DNA of 64,000 bases from Lineus longissimus (Eukaryota; Nemertea; Pilidiophora; Heteronemertea; Lineidae), in the NCBI RefSeq assembly GCF_910592395.1, contig NC_088309.1:15628599-15692598 (forward strand). Reading direction: 5' to 3'. This document shows, one piece after another, positions 22,921 to 34,357 of this stretch; positions within the stretch are counted from its first letter, which is position 1, and each line of letters begins with the position of its first letter. A model generated the notes under the pieces. The model searched no databases. It had not been told where the DNA came from and worked only from the letters and a program-made list of their open reading frames with translations. A program made the position numbers and the translations under genes.

Positions 22921-23277
22921 ATGGCTATTCCATGCAATACACACACCCAGCAATATGACGTTTTTTCTTGATTTTTCTCGATTTTCTGCATGAAGGCAAT
23001 CTCGGATCAAAATAATTTTTTGTCAGGGTACAGATTATAATGAATTCTAAAGATATTCATATTAATATTTTTAATTTCTTACTGTTTTCTACCTTTTTTG
23101 CCACTTTTTAGAAACCTCATTGTTTTCCATCCTTAATTACAGATATGCCGAGATTTTCTTTTTTCATCATCTAGAGTTCGGTCTTTTGTACCATCCATGC
23201 AAATTTCATCTTTTAATTCCTACTATAAATACCCTAAAAAAATTTTGGTAATCAGGTCCCTTAGCCGAACATCCCCT
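22921..23277 (-). repeat. Right terminal inverted repeat (357 bp)
   Basis: Inverse of 12856-13212, followed directly by TTAA at 23278-23281. Confidence 0.95.
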
Positions 23278-23689
23278 TTAAAGAAATTTTCTAACTCTTG
23301 AAATAACATCCAATAATTGATCGGCCTACTTCAATTACAAACAAACAAGGAAATGCCCAGTGATTGGAGAAATTCACAGCATTGTCACGAAATATTCCTC
23401 ATAAGGCATTGGTTGCATCTCTAGATAAATTGCCACTTTACTGCACTGATATGTCTCACAGTATGGAGAGTATGGCTTGATAAGATGACGTGCCTGTTTG
23501 CATAAAATGCAGCCTGGTCTATTTTGTGGTCGCCTCTCACAGAGACAAAATTGAACAGGAATCACCATACATGTATGTTAACACAAATAACATCAAAATC
23601 CTTACAATCACATTAACACATACAAAAACTCACTTTGTGAAGATTCTCCTTTTAATATGGAAAGGTGCAGAGTGAAATTTGAAGTGTAC

Positions 23690-24660
23690 TCCACAACTTT
23701 GTCTACAAAATATCAAGATAGGAACAGCCCAGCACAACCATATAAAATGTGAAAGAGTTCATTAACTCTACCATGGAACTTCCTACACTAGGCTGTATAT
23801 CTAAATGGAAAACTGAAGGGCGAGTTATGGAGTGCCCCCCCCCCCCACAATTTTGTTTACGTTATATCCAAAAATTGAACAGCCCTTTCGTACAAAATGA
23901 CCTAAATCAAGACAATATCCCCAAAACAGCTGAAGACTATGAGTTCATCAGCTCTTTCGTGTCAGTGTCTACCCCAGGACATCTTCCAGAAATTGAAAAA
24001 TTATGGCAAATTTTATGGGGTGCACCCCACATATGATAATACCCGGTCAGAGGTGAAAAAGCCAACGAGACGATGCGGGGTGCAGCTCACAACTTTAGTG
24101 AGGTCAGGTTCAAGGGGGTGCACCCCAAACATAGTTCAGAGTTGGAAACAAAAAGCCACAGAAATGACATGGGGTGCATCCCACAACTTAAGATACGGAT
24201 ATGAAAATAGGAATAGCCAAGGACAAATGAGAGCTTAGAGCTTAGAGCCAAAGGGGGTTACCCCACATTTGGCTAATGTTGAGTTATGCTCATGACGCAA
24301 CAGATGTGGCAACCTTTATACATGACAGGGCGGTCTTACTAAAATTAGGGCTTTGGTAAAAATCCATATATCCAACAGAAAGGAACAGTCCTTTTGTATT
24401 CTAGAACTAGCTAACACCAGTGATAGAGTTGGTCTGAATGAATAGTTCATCAGCTCTTTTGTGTCAGTGTCTACCACAGGAAGTCTTCCAGAAGTTGACA
24501 AATGATGGCACGTTTTACGAGGTGCATCCCACATGTTATAATTCACTATCAGAAGTGAAAAAGCAACTGAGACAACGTGGGGTGCAACCCACAACTTTAG
24601 TTACAGAATATTGAAATAGAAGCAGACCAGCACAACTGTATAAAATGAACTCAAAATATT
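23690..24660 (+). repeat. Degenerate array with GGGGTGCACCCCAC motifs
   Basis: A ~165-bp block at 23937-24100 recurs at 24441-24603 (GTTCATCAGCTCTTT, GTGTCAGTGTCTACC, CTTCCAGAA). Six or more variants of GGGGTGCACCCCAC are scattered through the region. Short ORFs across it are unlikely to be genes. Confidence 0.7.
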
Positions 24661-24923
24661 TCAAATGGTCTTTCCGAAGGCGACAGCAGAAACTGGATTC
24701 AATATACATGATCCCCTGTACATTTGTATGCAGATACACCAGGTTTGTGAATTCCAAATATTTCTCTTGACCACAACTTGGGTTTTGTTCATGTAGTTCA
24801 GCTTAAAATTGAGGTACAGAAAGATTCGTAAAGTTACTGGTACTCCGTAAGAAGGCTCAGGCCTTATAAATGTAACCAACAAAATTGTACTCGCATGCCG
24901 CAAAAGTCTTCTAGTGGGACTGA

Positions 24924-25352
24924 TTATCTATCATTCTGAATACCTTCTTCTAAAAGCACCGATTTGCTTCGGTGCTGAAGTAGTCCATTTTTCTTCTTAC
25001 TAATTCTAATGACTTGGGTAACTCTGCTTGGCTTTGGACGTTCTTTCGCCTCAAATTCTCTCTTAAAGAGCTTCAGAATTTCATCCTCTTCCTCCATTAG
25101 TCCACTTAACTCTAGTACTGCAGCTATTCTTTACCTTCTTACTTTTCCCTTTTTTGGAAGGATTATCTTCATCTGTGACAGCATCCAATTCAGGATGTTC
25201 AAAGAGGTCTTCTGCCTCTTCAAGAACTTCTGGATCTAGACGGTCTTCGGCAAGAGGAACATTTAGCAGATGAAGAAGGGGGTCGTTCTCCTGCACTTCA
25301 TCATTTTCATCATTTGGTTCTACCGGTTCGTATTCCCCAGATATCGATATTT
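24924..25352 (-). pseudogene. Acidic coding exon of unknown protein, one frameshift
   Basis: The exon opens after an acceptor (CTTCTACATTTTCAG) at 25352. It encodes an acidic segment (EYEPVEPNDENDE), LLHLLNVPLAED and a Lys-rich SKKGKSKK run. A frame change near 25125 is needed to continue into LMEEEDEILKLFKREFEAK and VIRISKKK up to a stop at 24924. Composition suggests a nuclear accessory protein. No family is recognised; it may belong to the adjacent Harbinger element or to a host gene. Confidence 0.45.
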
Positions 25353-25976
25353 CTGAAAATGTAGAAGACTAACTACATGATACTGGCACAGAGTTTTTAC
25401 TGATGTCTGATGATAACATACAGGTAACAAATGCAAGTGTCGGACAAACAAAAATCAGTTGCAAATATCTGACGAAAAACACGACCCATAAAGTTCAGAA
25501 ACCCTCGCATAAACCGGCCGCGCCAATATCAGAGAATCACTTACACCGGACTTGTTGTAACGTCCCGATTTTCTGTAACGTTATTCCATTAGAAATTCAT
25601 AGTAACTAACAGATTTTGTATATCAGATTTTCACTCACATCGGACAGAATTTCCTGTCCCGTTCTAAGGCATTTCCATTGAAATAACACCCTATATATTG
25701 GACAAAATCGGCACTGATGTCACCAAACCAAACCAATGCATGTGCTAGAAGGGAAACTAGTATGATTGAGCTCCGAATTGGATTTCGGAAATGAGTGCGG
25801 TTTTGTAGAATTGCACATACAGTGTGCTTCATAAAAAATCATGATTTATGATTTTATGTAGTTTGAAATAAAACATCCAAGCCTGCATTCACTTGGGCTG
25901 AAACAAGGTTTTGTAAACAGCTGACTGACCATGATCATCCCCCTATAGGAGGACTAAAATCTGGTCTTTTTTTCAG

Positions 25977-26455
25977 GGAAACTAATTAACGTTGTAGCAA
26001 GATGGCCAGGAGCAACTCATGATTCCCACATATTTAAAGAAAGCCAAATTGGGCAGCACCTGTCAGAAAACAACCAAGGCATGAGAGAAGGATATTTGTT
26101 AGGCGACTCCGGCTACCCGTGTAAGCCATTTCTGCTCACACCATACCTCAGACCGACGACACAGGCGGAAAAGCGATACAACACAGCTCAGAAGAAGACG
26201 CGAAACTCCATAGAACGTTGTTTTGGGACATTGAAGCGAAGGTTCCACTGTCTTCATGGTGAAATCCGCATGCGCCCTGAACGCACTTGCAAGATTATCA
26301 TTGCTTGCTGTGTATTACACAACATTGCAATAGACAGGAGAGAGCCCCTGCTAGGGCGTCCACGGCGGGAACCACACGAAAGACATGTCTACCAGGGCCC
26401 CCACGATGGACTTGCTGTGCGCAGATTTGTGACAGAACGATTCTTTCAGCAGTAG
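25977..26455 (+). pseudogene. PIF/Harbinger transposase, C-terminal exon
   Basis: The exon follows a TTTTTTTCAG acceptor in phase 1 and encodes 159 residues. It has NVVARWPGATHDS, GDSGYPC (second catalytic Asp) and SIERCFGTLKRRF (catalytic Glu), then RTCKIIIACCVLHNIAI, the standard HARBI1/DDE_Tnp_4 C-terminal order. The exon carrying the helix-turn-helix and the first catalytic Asp is not found upstream to 25350, so this copy looks 5'-truncated. It converges on the Myb-like gene at 27070-28772, the usual two-gene Harbinger layout. Confidence 0.85.
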
Positions 26456-27069
26456 GCACAACCTCAGCAATGACCCCTGCATTTATTTTGCAACATTTTG
26501 CCAGTCGGTAAACAGCCTTTAAAGTACACTGAATATTAAAATAACAAAATCAGGGGGAGCCACTTGAATTCATTATATAAACTGTTGAGGAGGAGGAGCA
26601 ACTTGTATATTCTTTAGATACTGTAAAATCAGTCAGGAGCCACTTGACAGCACACTGAGGCCTCCACTAGCTAAGGACAGATCCCTGACTGATATTGAAA
26701 CTTATTCTAGCAGTGGAATTCTCTCACAATCATACCGGTAACTAGGTACTTGTGTATGTATAGGCAAACTTATCACTCAATTCGATGGCACTGATGACCA
26801 TTTTGGAAATGAAACCTGCAACAGAATAACGAGAGAAGGTGAAATGTACTTGTAATAATTATTTATGTACAACTTAAACTGGCCACTTATGCTTTGTTAT
26901 AAAGCAACATTTTAATGTTTGTAAATATGAATTGAAAATATATTGAAAATAAGGAATTACAGTATTCCAAAGGCTGAATAAATATTTGACTAATTTGTAC
27001 TTGTATTCACAATGTCTGACATTGAATGATAAGAGCATGAGACTGGGTCCTTTGAAGCTGTCAAATGAT

Positions 27070-28772
27070 TTATTGGTTTAAGTCCTTTTCCAACTTCAAA
27101 ATTTCCAATTTCATCTTCTTTTCATTCAATGCAGCACATGCAAGTTCCTGTTTTAGCAGGGCATGCTGCAAAGGGCAGATGCAGCGGCAGGTCTTCACTA
27201 CATCAAACTCCAGTTCTGGGACACGATCGGTGGTGACTGCCTTGGTTGCCTTCCCCTTTCCCTTGTCTTTTCCTCGGCCTTTAGATTTGCCCTTTCCACT
27301 TGAATGGCGGCTCTCAATGGCAATGGCCATATTGCGTCTTTCTGCAAGAGCTTCTTGTTCTTCGTCCGAGTTGTCCGAAAATGTCGTCCCACATGCCTCT
27401 GCAATGATCTGCTGCAGTTCATCGTCTTCGTATTCATCTGAAATTAACAAATACAGATAAGAAATGGACTAAGAAATTTTTTTTAAAATCCACAAGTACT
27501 GGTAATTAGAAGAAAATACTGGTTATAAAATGCTTTGATTCAATATGCACTAAATGTGAATTATTTTACAATCGGCATCCCATAATTGACTGTGCCAATG
27601 ACTAGATGGCAGCACCTTACGGACAAGCTATTTTAGTGTCATGTCAACATGGTCAAGGCCAAGGTCATATTACTTCAGACTTGAAAGTTTTGCATGTGAA
27701 TGCAATGTTTTGGACAAACAAATGCTGATATTGACGGAGTCCATGGTTCACAACTGGTAAGAGGTTGTTTAATTTGTTTATAACTGTGCATAGTGCAGGT
27801 TGGATGAGGTTTTGTTGTGTTATTTTGCACAGTAAATGAACCGTAGGTGATTCAATTTCGATTTACATGGACACATGGCGCAGCACTGCAAGTTGCCATT
27901 TTCTTTCTGGGATCTGCTGGCACTGTGCCAACAATGGCCGAAAGTTGGAAAGTTTTAGCAGACGCCCCAAAAAGTGAGCAACCAATAACAAAAGCAATTG
28001 AATGAGTGATTTTTATCACCAATTCTTTTCGGGTCGGGGCCAATTGAAAAAGCACACTTTATAGTTAGACTATTCAATCATAACATTGGGTATTAATATT
28101 GAAAATCTTTCATTATCCTATACTTTTGAAGTGAAGTGAAGTTGAACTCAATGGATAAATGGAAAAATACAGCAGCAACACCTTGGCTCACCTACCTTCA
28201 AACTGGGTTTTGATCATGACTGCTGGTTCGGGGGGATCACCGCCTCTGGCTAAAGAAGCCAAGAGCTCTGTGGCACTGGCTGTTGGAGGAGAACTTGAGG
28301 AATTCATGGCTGTTGTGGCTGTGGTGGATGGTCCAGCTGCTGCTGTTTCCATGCCCCCATGGATGCCCGTCCAGGTTGGGCAGGCACCATAGATGTTCGC
28401 AATTCTCTCTGTCACCGCATCGAGTGGTTTGGGGGCTGGTCCTCCACCTGTTTTCCTGCACTCTCTTTTGTGCAGTGACACCACACTCTTTGCGTTTGAT
28501 GTCATCTTCTGCCACTTATTCTTACAGGCCTTGACAGTACGGATTTTCTTGGCAAACCCCTGGGCATTTATTGTTTTGGCGATCCTGGCCCACATCTCAT
28601 CCTTCTTCTGTTGTGTCACTGTATTCGAATGCTTTCCGGACAGCATCTGAATGTGTGGCTCACACAGTTGTGTCAACAGAGCCACTTCATTTGGTGTGAA
28701 ATTAGAGTTTCTGGGCTTTTTACTTGAAATTTCCTGGCTTTGACCACCTGAAGAACTGTCACTGTCGGCCAT
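27070..28772 (-). CDS. Harbinger Myb/SANT-like DNA-binding protein, two exons
   Basis: Exon 1 is 28772-28196 (577 nt) and exon 2 is 27437-27070 (368 nt including stop). The donor (GAAG then GTAGGT) and acceptor (TTGTTAATTTCAG) are both phase 1 and give a 314-residue protein. Residues ~20-95 (RNSNFTPNEVALLTQLCEPH to CKNKWQKMTSNAK) match the Myb/SANT-like domain of NAIF1/MSANTD-type Harbinger partners. A Ser/Thr/Ala-rich middle, an acidic stretch, a GKGKSKGRGK basic run (probable nuclear signal) and a C-terminal coiled coil follow. In Harbinger elements this partner imports the transposase into the nucleus and binds the ends (family knowledge). The frame is intact. Confidence 0.85.
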
Positions 28773-28878
28773 CTTTACTACTACAGGAAATGGTGATTAG
28801 GGTGCATTGTGGAGAACTGTACCGCCAAATGCACTGCCAGCTAGCAGCACTCAAAATCAGCTTTGTACAACCTAACTT

Positions 28879-28985
28879 AGCGGTAGTTTAGCGGTACGCT
28901 AAGAAGCGGCCGCTAAGAGATTCTTAGCAGCCGCTAAGACTTAGCGGCCGCTAAACTAACCAGGCTTTGAACAACCGGGCCCTGG
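28879..28985. repeat. Harbinger right terminus with TTAGCGG subterminal motifs
   Basis: Five or more TTAGCGG/CCGCTAA motifs in both orientations, including the palindrome TTAGCGGCCGCTAA at 28941-28954, lie just inside the terminal GGGCCCGG sequence. They are candidate Myb-protein or transposase binding sites. Confidence 0.7.
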
Positions 28986-29222
28986 TAATTATGATAGGGT
29001 ACTATTTGTTAGTTTTTGGCGGTGCAAAGTGAAACTTGTTTTGATGTTGTTGAATTATGATCAGGCTTGTAGTATTTGTTTTCAGACAGGCAGTTTACTT
29101 TGAACTGTACTTTGTGTCAAAGTTTAAAACCTATGAAATTAAGGTTGTGGTGGAGACCGGTTACTGGAACTCTGTACTAGTATCTAATTTGGGTGTGGTG
29201 TGAAGATAGCAGCATTAATTAC

Positions 29223-30108
29223 CTTTCTTTTTTCTGTGGATGGAATAGTCTTGATGAAGTCTGTGACGGTTGTATCTAGTGCATGTTGCACATCCAATTT
29301 CAGTGGTTTCTTGTATTTGTAGGTTGGTACAATGTTTGATGTTTCCATGGTTGTGTAGGGTGTTATCTTTATATCTTCTTTACTGGAATCGTGCCAATTT
29401 TGTGATGTTTGAACTTTGTTGATCTTCACAGGGCCTCTGAAAAAGTGAATGGTTTACTATATATATTATGTGACAAAAATCAAGACATGTAAGTTTCAAT
29501 CCTTTATAGATAACCTGGTGCTGTCATAGAGACAAGTTTGGGGGGCTAGAAAATTCCACTAGACTGACATCTGAGATTTAATGGTAAAAGAACTGGATTT
29601 GACAAACGAGGTTGTTGTGGACTGTTAAGAGTTATCCTTTACAAAATTGTTATTATATGGGACTACCAAAATTAAGAGTAGAATAACCAATGACAACAGT
29701 GAGACCAGAAAACCAAGGAAGATTGCCATTGCCAAATTGCGAGTGTGTGGCGGTCTTAATATTTTGAGATAAGAGATGAAATCGTCTGATTGGAGTAATT
29801 TCTTTGACTACTGCCATACTGGTATATTGTTTGAAGGGGAAATGAATTTTTTAATCAGGGTAGACTTACTTCTTTTCTTCAAATGTTTTGAAAGTTTGAT
29901 GCATCCTCTTGCTGAAGCAAACCATCCTTTGATACTCTTTACCACTTGTTTGCAATGTGGCTTCGAAGTAGTCATTGTTGTTCCTCGCTCTCTTTACAGG
30001 GGATGTGTTGTGAATATATCCAGTGAATGTTTTATTGTTGATTTCGCTGTTTGGCCTCTTCAGAGTCTTTGGTTGTGGGGTATTTGGAGTGGCCTTGATG
30101 TGATGAAT
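29223..30108 (-). pseudogene. Two exons of an RPA-like Helentron gene (copy A, partial)
   Basis: Exon 30108-29870 (239 nt) encodes YIHNTSPVKRARNNNDYFEA and VCFSKRMHQTF. Exon 29436-29223 (214 nt) encodes NWHDSSKEDIKIT and DTTVTDFIKTIPSTEKRK. Both align with exons 2 and 3 of the complete gene at 52688-55223, with the same donor phases. No equivalent of exon 1 or of the OB-fold/zinc exon 4 is found. The downstream side meets the Harbinger element at 28985 and the upstream side meets the (GTC)n repeat at 30143. It is therefore a 3'- and 5'-truncated copy, lying downstream of the Helentron fragment at 35.4-37.9 kb on the same strand. Confidence 0.7.
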
Positions 30109-30142
30109 CTGTAAATTAATGAAAATTGTTAGGCCAAGTTTT

Positions 30143-30197
30143 TGGCTCACCGTAGGGGAGTCTATACAATACCGCAGTGTCCGTCGTCCGTCGTCGT

Positions 30198-30235
<38 letters not shown>

Positions 30236-31799
30236 CGTCGTATCCTAGTTCAAAAACAGTGGCACGTTTCTTAACCGCTAGGCCTATGAACTTAAAACTT
30301 TGTACACATGACCCCCTAGGTCAGATGACCCGTGACACTAAATTTCTGTCCGATCTGATTCTCTACTTGGCCACCAGGTGGCCAAATGTGGATATCTAAA
30401 AAGTGTGATATCTCGCTTATTAGTGACTTGTTTTCGATGAAACTTTTGTTGTAGGTACTCATAGCAAATATACATCTTATATCATACGGGTTTTTAATTT
30501 GACCTACTTTTCAAGGTCACAGAGGTCATATGGCGTAAATTGGCCGTTAGAGTGTAAACTATGGCACGTTTCTTAACCACTAAAGCTATGAACTTGAAAC
30601 TTGGTACATATAACCCCCTATATCACATAGCCTCTGGTGCTGAATTTCAGTTTGATCTGATTCTCAACTTTGCCACCAGGGGGCCAAAAGTGGAAATATA
30701 AAGTGTGATATCTCGCTTATAAGTGACTTGTTTTCGATAAATTTTTTATGGTAGGTACCCTTAGGAAGAATACATCACATATCTTACGGGTTTTCAATTT
30801 GACCTACTATTCAAGGTCACAGAGGTCATATGGCGTAAATTGGCCGTTAGAGTGTAAACTATGGCACGTTTCTTAACCACTAAAGCTATGAACTTGAAAC
30901 TTGGTACATACAACCCCCTATATCACATAGCCTCTGGTGCTGAATTTCAGTTTGATCCGATTCTCAACTTTGCCACCAGGGGGCCAAAAGTAGAAATCTA
31001 AAAAGTGTGATATCTCGCTTATAAGTGACTTGTTTTCGATAAAAGTTTTATGGTAGGTACCCTTAGGAAGAATACATCACATATCTTACGGGTTTTCAAT
31101 TTGACCTACTTTTCAAGGTCACAGAGGTCATATGGCGTAAATTGGCCGTTAGAGTGTAAACTATGGCACGTTTCTTAACCAGTAAAGCTATGAACTTGAA
31201 ACTTGGTGCATATATAACCCCCTACATCAGATAACCTCCGATGCCAAATTTTGGCTCGATCTGATTCTTTATTCGGCCACCAGGGGGCCATAATGGAAAA
31301 AGTAAGAAGTGCAATATCTTGCTTATTTTTAGTGATTCGTTTTCAATAACACTTTTATGGTAGGTTCTCCTAGCAAGGATACATCACATATCATATGAGT
31401 TTTTGATCTGACCTGCTTTTCAAGGTCACAGAGGTCAAATGGCGTAAATTTGACGTTGATTGTAACTATGGCACGTTTCTTAACCACTAAAGCTTTGAAC
31501 TTGAAATTTGATACACATGACTCCCTACGTCATGTAACCTCGGACACCGAATTTCGATCTGATCTGGTACTCAACTCCGCCACCAGGAGGCCAAAACTAA
31601 AATAGGTAAAAAGTGCAATAAATTGACTTGTTTTTGATGATATTCTTATGGTACTTACTCCAAGCAACGATACATCACATGTCATACCGACTTTGGTTTG
31701 ACCTATATACTGTACATGTACAATGTTTCTTAATCTGGATGAATTACAAAGCACCAAATATCTATACGGTGAGCACAATGGCCCCTGGCCGTTTCATTT
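30143..31799 (+). repeat. (GTC)n tandem-unit interspersed repeat, copy 1
   Basis: Starts TGGCTCACC, then a (CGT)n tract at 30176-30240, then five ~300-bp units beginning ATGGCACGTTTCTTAACC at about 30259, 30561, 30861, 31163 and 31468. Ends with GGTGAGCACAATGGCCCC and GTTTC. More diverged than the copies at 34 and 57 kb. Poly-Arg ORFs across the CGT tract are artefacts. Confidence 0.85.
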
Positions 31800-33131
31800 G
31801 GCAAAGGAAGGAACCAGAAAGAACAAAAGTATTCTGTACTTCATGGTCAGCTAGTTATGTTTTGTGCTTCTGATGGTAGATGCGCTTTGTACTTTGTTGT
31901 CATGAAAGTAATTGCAGAATGATTATAAATTATTTGGAGACATTGTTGATGAGAAACAGATGCTGAAAAGTAGCCTGAAATAGTAGTAATAATAAGAAAT
32001 CAATTTGAAATTCAAAGAGGAGCAATTCATTAAGTCTGTATGCACCAAGGGGGAAAGGGGTTTGAGGGCAATGGAGAAGTATACATATTGTACATGGCTA
32101 CATTTTACCTGAAATTTTGCATGTCGGAGTCAGGGATCATCAGAAATTCACCACTTTAATGCATACATGCTTATTTGACTGAACCTGCACCTTAGCAGTA
32201 TGGATTGGATACCTTTGAATTTTCTTTATAGTAAAACAATGGAACAAGTCTTGCATCCTTCAGAAATTTTTTTATTTTTATGTCCTTGTAGCACTATTCA
32301 TTTCCGAAGTAGCAAGAATAAGGAATGTCACATCTGTCCAAACGTCACTTCATACACACAGCACCGAACGATATTGTTCCTAGTTATGAAAGAATTAGTT
32401 GTTGAAGAATATAACCGCACATGTACTTTTTATCCATAGATGAACACAGTTAACACTGTTATAATTGAACTTTTGTCAGAAGACTAGAGTCAATGTTCCG
32501 AGTAGCAAATAATAATTAGCAGTATTATAAGAGTCCTACACTTCCCAGAAATTCAAAACTATTTTCTTCATTAACACAGAAAACATTTTAGAACCCACCC
32601 CTCTCTCTGCTATAGTTGCAGCTCCAGTACAATATCTTGATTAACTACAAGCAAAGAGTATTATTTTGTAAACATTTGGTACTGGATGTTCTTATTTTGA
32701 ATAAAATAAAACTGGATGAATGTTATTATAACATGTATCATTAAAGAATACTTTAAAGCGCAAGGGAGAGAAGGGTCCCCCCCTCTAAATTATTGCATTT
32801 TTGAACCTCCAACTTTCTGCAACAACTCCAAGTGCTGAAGTGATCAAAATTTGAGTTGTTCTGTTTTTATTTGTCGGAAGGTTTGTCACAGCCAAAAAGC
32901 CCCCGACTTAGGACATTAGTCATGTTAGTCAAGAGCTTCATTCATAGCTATTTTTATTTATTTGCGGAGTTTGCCATCAACCCCAAATGCTACATTTCTG
33001 TCCTAGAGCACATGTATCCTTTACCTGCTCCCATCCCCCCCCCCCCCCCCCTCCCCCCCATCCAGATCATGTCTTATTTTTCCTTTGCCCTCTCTCCTGC
33101 TGCTTGATTTCAACTGTGAATATTTTACATG
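31800..33131. other. non-genic stretch
   Basis: AT-rich sequence with no recognised coding region; a C-run lies at 33036-33058. Confidence 0.5.
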
Positions 33132-33133
33132 TA

Positions 33134-34188
33134 CAGTGGAACCCCGGTCGGCGACCACCTCAGTAACGCGACCACCCCGCGAACACGACCAAAATTCTCC
33201 GGTCCCGAATGGTTTTCTCTCTAATTCCCATTAACTGGCCCTCGCTAACACGACCACCCCGGTACCCAGACCGCGACCACCAGCTTGGTCGGTCCCAAAC
33301 TGCAAATTAACCCCGCTAACGCGACCATGAGGCCTAATTGCCGTAATCAACCATGACTGCATGGTATCAATTGGCACCTTCTCGCAAATCCGTGTTGATA
33401 ATTAGCACCTCGAACACAATGACCATGGGAATCCATATGAAAATAAATGATGTGTAAGTGAGTTTGATCTTGGAGGAACTATACTTCAAGTATAATTCCT
33501 CCAAGGTTTGATCAAATGTAAGCGCAAATAAAATGAAGAATAAACTTTCTTTTCGACTCACGGTTTGTTTTTTCATCATTTAGTATTAAATGATGTCAAG
33601 AGGCATGCACACGTAGTTTTTAGGACAAATAAATTATGTTGATTAGTAAGAGTACCGATACTCAAAGTAAAGAATGCTTACTACGTCGTAATGTTGATAA
33701 AATACGTTATTAAAAAGATGATTTAATCAGTACCAGTTCAAATTGGCTAATGTTAAAGCAGGAAGACATCAGGAAGAATTCTCAACATCTTCTCACATCA
33801 CCTCTCTCAATGTTAGCGGGAATATTAGCTTGACATCAAGAAGGGCAGCTGCCGATGGTGTGAATTACATGCTTGTTCTAATTAGCATGCTCAAGTTTTA
33901 ATGTAATGTTTGGTCTAATTAGCTCTCGTCAGTTTATTTACTCATTTACATAAGTTGCAAATTAAACGCAAAACACTCAAGAAAATGATTTTTTATTCGT
34001 AATATACACACAAAATTATCGAATCACCCGGTGGCGTAGTCATTAATGCATGTCAATGTACACACAGCAGGACGATGTTTTGGCGGGAAAACCTACTTAT
34101 GATTCTTAAATTCACTAACGCGACCACCCCGGTAACACGACCACTTCGGCTTAGTCCCTTGGGTGGTCGTGTTACCGGGGTTCCACTG
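33134..34188. mobile_element. 1055-bp pogo/Tigger-like non-autonomous element
   Basis: TIRs begin CAGTGGAACCCCGGT and end with the inverse ACCGGGGTTCCACTG. TA lies directly outside each end (33132-33133 and 34189-34190). ACGCGACCACC-like subterminal motifs recur near both ends. No transposase frame remains. The CAGTGGAACC start is typical of the pogo/Tigger branch of Tc1/mariner. Confidence 0.8.
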
Positions 34189-34255
34189 TATATGTTCTTC
34201 AAGGATACCTTATAAAATTCATTGAATTAGTCAATATATTACGCAAATTCGTTTT

Positions 34256-34307
34256 TAGCTCACCTCTTAGCAGAGGTGAGCTTATCCCATACCGTGGCGT
34301 CCGTCGT

Positions 34308-34357
<50 letters not shown>

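Larger units (their letters stand above)
12856..23277 (-). mobile_element. 10.4-kb TTAA-flanked DNA transposon with 357-bp TIRs
   Basis: Arms 12856-13212 and 22921-23277 are reverse complements over 357 bp with no mismatch by eye. Both are bounded by TTAA (12852-12855 and 23278-23281), a target duplication used by Kolobok, piggyBac and Sola3 elements. The terminus reads AGGGGATGTTCGGCTAAGG. The interior has a minus-strand gene (17459-22120) for a zinc-finger, acidic, DDE and USP protein. About 4 kb of non-coding sequence with several minisatellites follows the stop codon. The DDE pattern looks like the DDE_Tnp_4 type. Kolobok is the best guess from the TSD, but superfamily assignment needs a profile search. 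Confidence 0.9.
25977..28985. mobile_element. PIF/Harbinger transposon (left part lost)
   Basis: The span holds a truncated transposase, a Myb/SANT-like partner gene and a right terminus. The right end, read inward, is CCAGGGCCCGGTTGTTCAAA next to TAA at 28986-28988, and TAA fits the TWA target preference of Harbinger. I found no matching left end between 23.3 and 26 kb. Confidence 0.7.
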
